Shown here: piece after piece, positions 59,171-64,000 of the stretch
Layout of the letters: each line of letters starts with the position of its first letter
Numbering within the stretch: position 1 is the stretch's first letter
DNA from: Cognatiyoonia sp965661665
Lineage (GTDB): Bacteria; Pseudomonadota; Alphaproteobacteria; Rhodobacterales; Rhodobacteraceae
NCBI RefSeq assembly: GCF_965661665.1
Contig: NZ_CBFIEO010000006.1
Span: 62,001-126,000, forward strand
Length of the DNA stretch: 64,000 nucleotides
Reading direction: 5' to 3'
Made by a program: the position numbers and the translations under genes
Notes under the pieces: model-generated
The model's input: only the letters and a program-made list of their open reading frames with translations
Database searches by the model: none
What the model was told of the DNA's origin: nothing

Positions 59171-61585
59171 ATGTCAGACGAGCAGCAGTCGCCCGAAGAA
59201 TACGGCGCCAATTCCATCAAGGTTTTGAAGGGGTTAGAGGCTGTGCGCAAACGACCTGGGATGTATATCGGGGACACGGATGACGGCTCTGGCTTGCACC
59301 ATATGGTCTATGAGGTTGTCGACAACGGCATTGATGAGGCGTTGGCCGGTCATGCGGACTATGTGAACGTCAACATCCACGCGGATTGTTCGATTTCCGT
59401 GCGCGACAATGGGCGCGGTATTCCGGTTGATATGCACCCCGAAGAAGGGGTCAGCGCGGCGGAGGTCATCATGACCCAGCTGCATGCGGGCGGGAAGTTT
59501 GACAGCAATTCCTACAAGGTCTCCGGTGGTTTGCACGGCGTGGGCGTCTCCGTTGTGAACGCGCTATCGGTCTGGCTGGAACTGAAGGTCTGGCGTAATG
59601 GTAAAATACACTCCGCCCGCTTTGAGCACGGCGACACGACAAAGCATCTAGAGGTGATCGGCGACGCCGGAGATGAGACGGGGACAGAGGTGCGTTTTTT
59701 GGGCTCCACCGACACCTTCTCCAACCTCGATTATTCGTTTGAGACATTGGAAAAGCGTCTGCGCGAATTGGCGTTCCTGAACTCTGGCGTGCGGATCATT
59801 CTAGAGGATGAACGCCCCGCTGAACCGCTTCGGTCGGAGCTGTATTACGAGGGTGGCGTGAACGAGTTCGTCAAATACCTCGACCGCTCCAAAACCCCGC
59901 TGATGGAGGCGCCGATTTACGTCAAAGGCGAACGTGATGAGATTGGCGTCGAAGTCGCAATGTGGTGGAACGACAGCTACAACGAAATGGTGCTGCCTTT
60001 CACCAACAACATCCCGCAGCGCGACGGCGGCACCCACATGGCGGGCTTTCGTGGGGCGTTGACGCGGGCCATTTCGAAATACGCGGCGGAGAGTGGGATC
60101 GCCAAGAAAGAGAAGGTCGCGATCACGGGCGATGACGCGCGTGAGGGTCTGACCTGCGTGTTGTCGGTAAAGGTTCCAGACCCGAAATTCAGTTCCCAAA
60201 CCAAAGACAAGCTGGTCAGTTCCGAGGTCCGCCCAGCGGTCGAAAACCTGATGGGAGAAAAGCTCAACGAATGGTTTGAGGAAAACCCAGCCGTTGCCAA
60301 ATCGATCATCAGCAAAATCGTTGAGGCCGCCGCTGCGCGTGAAGCTGCGCGCAAAGCCCGCGAAATTCGCCGGAAGTCGGCGATGGATGTTAACTACAAC
60401 GCCTCCAAGCTGAAAGACTGCTCCGAAAAAGACCCCGCCAAGACCGAAGTGTTCTTGGTAGAGGGGGACTCTGCTGGCGGCTCCGCCCAGACTGGCCGCG
60501 ATCGCCGCACACAAGCGGTTCTGCCGCTCCGTGGTAAAATCCTCAACGTTGAACGCGCCCGTTTTGACCGGATGCTGTCGAGCCAAGAGATTGGTAACCT
60601 TGTCATGGCGCTGGGCACGGGCATTGGCCGCGATGAGTTCAATATTGAGAAGCTGCGCTACCATAAGATCGTCATCATGACAGATGCGGACGTCGACGGT
60701 GCGCACATCCGCACGCTGCTGCTGACCTTCTTCTTCCGCCAGATGCCGGAGCTAATCGAAGGCGGCTACCTCTACATCGCGCAGCCACCGCTCTACAAAG
60801 TGTCGCGTGGCAAGTCGGAGGTCTATCTGAAAGACCAAGCCGCGCTTGATGATTACCTGATTGAACAGGGCATCGAAGGGGCGGTGCTGCGCCAAGGCAA
60901 CGGGGAAGAGATTACCGGTAACGATCTGCGGCGCGTGGTGGATGAGGCGCGGCAATTGAAGCGCGTGCTAGAGGCCTTCCCAACCCATTACCCGCGCCAC
61001 ATCCTCGAACAGGCCGCGATTGCGGGGGCGTTCGTGCAGGGCGCAGTGGACGCCGACCTGCAAGGCGTGGCGGATAAGGTCGCCAAACGCCTCGATCTCA
61101 TCGCGCTCGAATGGGAACGCGGTTGGCAGGGCCGGATCACGCAAGACAAAGGCATCCGCCTCGCCCGCATCCTGCGTGGCGTGGAAGAGGTGCGCACATT
61201 GGACGGCCCCATGCTCCGCTCTGGCGAAGCCCGCCGCTCCGGCAGCTTCACCAAATCCCTGCAAGAGGTTTACGAGCTCCCCGCCACTTTGGTCCGCAAA
61301 GACCGCTCCCAACTGATCCACGGGCCACTGGACCTGTTGAAAGCGATCCTTGAGGAAGGTGAAAAGGGCCTGACCTTGCAACGTTACAAAGGCTTGGGGG
61401 AGATGAACCCAGACCAGCTCTGGGAAACCACCCTAGACCCCGACGCGCGGACTCTGCTGCAAGTGAAAGTCGACGACGTGGCGGAGGCTGACGACCTCTT
61501 CACCAAGCTCATGGGCGACGTCGTAGAGCCCCGCCGTGAGTTCATCCAGACTAATGCGCTGAGTGTAGAGAATTTGGATTTTTAG
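59171..61585 (+). CDS. gyrB: DNA gyrase subunit B
   Basis: 804-residue ATPase subunit of gyrase. GHKL domain with V-D-N-G-I-D-E-A and G-G-L-H-G-V-G-V-S-V-V-N, then the TOPRIM segment L-V-E-G-D-S-A-G-G-S-A and the D-V-D-G-A-H-I metal site, and the C-terminal Q-R-Y-K-G-L-G-E-M-N. Full length. Confidence 0.98.
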   Translation: MSDEQQSPEEYGANSIKVLKGLEAVRKRPGMYIGDTDDGSGLHHMVYEVVDNGIDEALAGHADYVNVNIHADCSISVRDNGRGIPVDMHPEEGVSAAEVIMTQLHAGGKFDSNSYKVSGGLHGVGVSVVNALSVWLELKVWRNGKIHSARFEHGDTTKHLEVIGDAGDETGTEVRFLGSTDTFSNLDYSFETLEKRLRELAFLNSGVRIILEDERPAEPLRSELYYEGGVNEFVKYLDRSKTPLMEAPIYVKGERDEIGVEVAMWWNDSYNEMVLPFTNNIPQRDGGTHMAGFRGALTRAISKYAAESGIAKKEKVAITGDDAREGLTCVLSVKVPDPKFSSQTKDKLVSSEVRPAVENLMGEKLNEWFEENPAVAKSIISKIVEAAAAREAARKAREIRRKSAMDVNYNASKLKDCSEKDPAKTEVFLVEGDSAGGSAQTGRDRRTQAVLPLRGKILNVERARFDRMLSSQEIGNLVMALGTGIGRDEFNIEKLRYHKIVIMTDADVDGAHIRTLLLTFFFRQMPELIEGGYLYIAQPPLYKVSRGKSEVYLKDQAALDDYLIEQGIEGAVLRQGNGEEITGNDLRRVVDEARQLKRVLEAFPTHYPRHILEQAAIAGAFVQGAVDADLQGVADKVAKRLDLIALEWERGWQGRITQDKGIRLARILRGVEEVRTLDGPMLRSGEARRSGSFTKSLQEVYELPATLVRKDRSQLIHGPLDLLKAILEEGEKGLTLQRYKGLGEMNPDQLWETTLDPDARTLLQVKVDDVAEADDLFTKLMGDVVEPRREFIQTNALSVENLDF

Positions 61586-61632
61586 GTCTGCCTAGAGACG
61601 TCCCTCGCGAGATAATCTGGCCAACTGATTGC

Positions 61633-61653
61633 TTTACGGGTCGCGCCCGTAAA
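61633..61653. terminator. Bidirectional stem-loop after gyrB
   Basis: TTTACGGG pairs with CCCGTAAA around TCGCG, between gyrB and the convergent ZntB remnant. No clean T-run; could end either transcript. Confidence 0.5.
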
Positions 61654-61655
61654 GG

Positions 61656-62200
61656 TCATTTCGACAGTTTGAAGATCAGGTACAACAACAGCCCGCTCAT
61701 AAGCGATGTGATGGTTAGGATCCAGAAGGCGGATTCGTTGTCCGTGCCGGGCATGCCGCCGACGTTTACACCGAAGAGCCCTGTGAGGAATCCCAGCGGC
61801 AGGAAGATCGCGGCGATCACTTACAGGATGTAGCTGTTGTGGCCAAGCGCATGGGTGCGTTCGGCGTCGATGTGGTCTTGCAATGCGGACAGCCTGTCGC
61901 GGACGGCGTCAAGCTCTTCAACAATCCGTCTGGTCCGGTTCTTGGTTTCGCGGAGGTTTGCAAGTTTGTGAGGCGTGAGGATCCAGTCTTCCAACGCAGC
62001 CAATGCTGCGATCGCCTACCTCTGCGGGTTGATGAAGCGCCGCATTCTGATGACTGCTTGATGAATGCTGTTCAGCTTACCGGCTTGTGGCCATCGCCGA
62101 AAAGGTCTTCCAAATCATCGGTTTGTTCCTCCAGCGCCAGTGACACCGTCTTGATACGCTCCGTGAGGCCATGCGCAATCGGTCGAATTCTCAATGTTAG
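61656..62200 (-). pseudogene. Truncated CorA/ZntB-type divalent-metal transporter
   Basis: Only the C-terminal half remains: helical L-T-E-R-I-K-T-V-S-L-A-L-E-E-Q, then A-L-E-D-W-I-L-T-P-H, L-D-A-V-R-D-R-L, and the CorA-family pore signature F-G-V-N-V-G-G-M-P-G followed by the last membrane helix. A frameshift lies near 62080, an in-frame TAG near 62017, and a TAA at 61821-61823 where the family has Ser. The N-terminal cytoplasmic domain is absent upstream. The original gene probably moved Zn or Mg. Confidence 0.78.
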
Positions 62201-62223
62201 GCTTTCCCGAAGAGAAATCCCAG

Positions 62224-62502
62224 ATGTTTCAACGCACCGTCGAACAGCTTGCCTACAAGGTGCTCAACGCGCGCGTGAAGATGTCTCATGGCCTCGATGA
62301 AATCATTCCGGGAGAGGTTGTCATGACCGAAGGCGAGGCGACCGATGGCTTGCTGCGCCTCAAATCAGCGCTCCTTACTTTCCGCAAGTACGAAGCCGAG
62401 CTAAAGTCGCATTTTGCCTATGAGCTGCTCGACAAAGACGACTACGCAATCGCCCATGTCTTGCACATCAACAATCATTTGGAAGAGTTCAACCTCACCT
62501 AA
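62224..62502 (+). CDS. Small conserved protein of unknown function
   Basis: 92 residues from the ATG at 62224 (102 if the ATG at 62194 is used). It is helical and highly charged, with V-E-Q-L-A-Y-K-V-L-N-A-R and A-L-L-T-F-R-K-Y-E-A-E-L. No membrane segment or known domain. It lies beside the ZntB remnant, so it may be an intact small gene or a piece of a longer lost one. Confidence 0.45.
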   Translation: MFQRTVEQLAYKVLNARVKMSHGLDEIIPGEVVMTEGEATDGLLRLKSALLTFRKYEAELKSHFAYELLDKDDYAIAHVLHINNHLEEFNLT

Positions 62503-62732
62503 CTCCACCGCACCAGCCCGATAATCGCTGATCCCGCATAGAACGCCTGCAACAGCAGGAACGTCCAGCGTTTGTCGAGCCAGCCCCATGCGGCGAAGAG
62601 TAGGGCGGAGATGAGGAGCAGCGAGAACCCCAAAACCTCATTGCCGGTATTCGACGCGATCAGCAGCGCATAGGCCATAGCGGAGATGGAGCCTATGACC
62701 TCGAAAACGGTGGTCCAGTCTCGGTTCGTCAT
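62499..62732 (-). CDS. Small three-helix membrane protein (CBU_0592-like)
   Basis: 77 residues, mostly hydrophobic in three segments (I-G-S-I-S-A-M-A-Y-A-L, L-G-F-S-L-L-L-I-S-A-L-L-F-A-A-W and L-L-L-Q-A-F-Y-A-G-S-A-I). Size and pattern fit the CBU_0592-like family, function unknown. The ATG overlaps the udh stop, so it is in that operon. Confidence 0.7.
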   Translation of the reverse strand: MTNRDWTTVFEVIGSISAMAYALLIASNTGNEVLGFSLLLISALLFAAWGWLDKRWTFLLLQAFYAGSAIIGLVRWS

Positions 62733-63559
62733 GTTTTGACCGAGCGGGCTTTGATCATCTCAACGCCACTCTCGCCCAAAGGCACCACGGCGAACGGCCC
62801 GCCGTGGCACATATCCTCTGGATCTTGGTTGTCCTGTGGTGGTGCGTTGGCGAGGATTTCCTCCGCAAACTCCTCGGCATTGTCCTTGGGGCGATACCCC
62901 AAGGCTGACGCACCGGAGTTGTCCAAACCCGCGCGGTCGTTGTTTGAGACGCCATAGACAATCGTGAAACCCGTGGTGGTGGCAGTCACGGATTTCTGCA
63001 CCAGTTGCACCAAATCCCCATCCGACAGCCATGATCCCAAAGCACGAGAATTTCCAACTTTGCCAGAGGCCGAAGCAATCCGCATCGCCACCGTTTCCAA
63101 CCCGCGTTTGTCCCAATAAAGGCTCGCCAAATCCTCGGCAAAGCATTTGGCCAATCCGTAGTAGGTGTCTGGACGATGCGCCGCATCCACGCCGATGAAG
63201 TCATGCTTCTTGTGCATCCCGACCGCATGGATCGACGACGCAAACACGATCCGCTTCGTCCCATGTTGATAGGCGCTTTCCCAAATGTTGTAGGCGCTTA
63301 ATAGGTTGGAATGGAGGATCTGTTCCCAAGGCGCCTCATCCGCGATGGAGCCGAAGTGGACGATCATATCCGCCCCCCCCAGCAGCGCATGAACCGCTTC
63401 CCGATCCCCGATATCGCATTTGACGTAACTCTCGTTCGCCGCCAAATCGTCAATGCTGTCCGCCAAATCGGTGGAGACCAGCGCGTCGCACATCTTCGAC
63501 AAAGGCTTCCGGCAAATGTTGCCTAAGCGGCCGGCGGCTCCGGTCAAAACGATCTTCAT
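62729..63559 (-). CDS. udh: Uronate dehydrogenase-like NAD-dependent epimerase family enzyme
   Basis: 276 residues with the Rossmann motif T-G-A-A-G-R-L-G at 6-13, V-F-A-S-S-I-H-A-V-G, and the catalytic Y-Y-G-L-A-K-C-F (Tyr and Lys near 136-140). The segment order and the G-x-S-N-N-D-R-A-G-L-D-N-S end match uronate dehydrogenases, which oxidise galacturonate or glucuronate to aldarolactones. It lies 16 bases after the FAD oxidoreductase gene. Confidence 0.85.
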   Translation of the reverse strand: MKIVLTGAAGRLGNICRKPLSKMCDALVSTDLADSIDDLAANESYVKCDIGDREAVHALLGGADMIVHFGSIADEAPWEQILHSNLLSAYNIWESAYQHGTKRIVFASSIHAVGMHKKHDFIGVDAAHRPDTYYGLAKCFAEDLASLYWDKRGLETVAMRIASASGKVGNSRALGSWLSDGDLVQLVQKSVTATTTGFTIVYGVSNNDRAGLDNSGASALGYRPKDNAEEFAEEILANAPPQDNQDPEDMCHGGPFAVVPLGESGVEMIKARSVKT

Positions 63560-63575
63560 GTCTGGTCCTTTCCCG

Positions 63576-64000
63576 TCAGATGACGGCCTTTTCTATAAAT
63601 TTGCGGCCGTCGCGAATGCGGTCATATCCGAAAGGCGTCAGGTCAAGCGATTGGTAAGCGCCCGTCGCGATCCACTCCGCGACACCGCGCCCGATGGCAG
63701 GGGATTGTTGGAAGCCGTGGCCGGAAAAGCCGTTAGCGAAGATGAAGTTCTCCACCTCATCATGCGGTCCGACAATCGCGTTCTGATCGAGCGTGTTGAA
63801 GGCATAATGCCCCGCCCATGAATTGATAAGCTTGATCCGCTCAAACGCAGGGACGCGGTGGGCGAGGGTGGGCCAGACCTTTTCCTCCCAGATTGAATGA
63901 TCCTGCACGAAGTCATCATAATCGACGGCGTGATCCTCATCTGGCGGGCAACCCGCCAGATAGTAGGTACCATCGGTCCGCATATGCACGCCAGAGGGAT
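63576..64000 (-). CDS. FAD-dependent oxidoreductase, DAO type (5' end outside window)
   Basis: C-terminal ~140 residues of a D-amino-acid-oxidase-family enzyme: I-N-S-W-A-G-H-Y-A-F-N-T-L-D, A-I-V-G-P-H, and F-A-N-G-F-S-G-H-G-F-Q-Q-S-P-A-I-G-R, the flavin-binding C-terminal motif. The start lies beyond base 64000. Substrate unknown; position with udh suggests a sugar-acid or amine catabolic operon. Confidence 0.88.
   Translation of the reverse strand, partial: PSGVHMRTDGTYYLAGCPPDEDHAVDYDDFVQDHSIWEEKVWPTLAHRVPAFERIKLINSWAGHYAFNTLDQNAIVGPHDEVENFIFANGFSGHGFQQSPAIGRGVAEWIATGAYQSLDLTPFGYDRIRDGRKFIEKAVI

Noticed and set aside
59801..60706. Minus-strand open frame (301 codons) opposite gyrB
   Set aside because: Antisense shadow of gyrB.

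Overview
The window looks like an alphaproteobacterial chromosome of the order Rhodobacterales (Rhodobacter/Roseobacter group) that makes bacteriochlorophyll a and spheroidene-type carotenoids. Evidence: a crtE-crtF-bchCXYZ-pufQBALMX run with PpsR/CrtJ-type TGT-N12-ACA operators, a petP-petR pair, an xseB-ispA-dxs cluster, and the rpsT-dnaA-dnaN-recF-gyrB order. I cannot name the genus. No rRNA, tRNA, CRISPR array or insertion sequence was found.

Layout. 1-11 kb: 3' part of uppP (with a 10-N scaffold gap flanked by a 77-bp duplicate, almost surely an assembly artefact), gltD - secreted protein - gltB, mtgA, a GST, queG and a deleted sugar-dehydrogenase gene. 11.5-17.8 kb: ilvE divergent from petP-petR, then a deacetylase, xseB, ispA and dxs. 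17.8-24.7 kb: an accessory stretch with a voltage-gated sodium channel, an SDR, a class II aldolase, a sugar dehydrogenase and several decayed genes. 24.8-31.2 kb: a hydantoinase-like protein, then a ynjF-ynjB-ynjC-ynjD-like transport cluster. 31.1-49 kb: photosynthesis genes: crtD-crtC leftward; crtE-crtF-bchC-bchX-bchY-bchZ-pufQ-pufB-pufA-pufL-pufM-pufX rightward; a decayed gene; then bchG-(orf428-type)-bchP-idi leftward. 49-61.6 kb: ubiE-ubiB, mutM, an enoyl-CoA hydratase, rpsT, dnaA, dnaN, recF, a LysE-type exporter and gyrB. 61.6-64 kb: a broken CorA/ZntB-type transporter and a leftward FAD oxidoreductase - uronate dehydrogenase - small membrane protein operon.

How the genes work together. 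ispA, dxs and idi supply isoprenoid precursors; crtE makes GGPP for carotenoids and the chlorophyll tail; crtD, crtC and crtF act on the spheroidene branch; bchXYZ, bchC, bchG and bchP complete bacteriochlorophyll a; pufBALM encode LH1 and the reaction centre, and pufX the core-complex quinone channel protein. The cluster is incomplete here: crtA, crtB, crtI, bchFNBHLM, bchIDO and puhA are not in the window. PpsR-type sites lie upstream of crtD/crtE, bchC and bchG.

The most striking large-scale pattern is decay. Eight loci carry frameshifts, in-frame stops or internal deletions, yet the photosynthesis, replication and core metabolic genes are open, apart from an unclear crtC start. No clearly new defence or mobile system was found. 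The most notable biology is the pufX-type core operon near dnaA, the dxs gene lacking a conserved loop, the sodium channel, and a conserved but poorly characterised ynjFBCD cluster.
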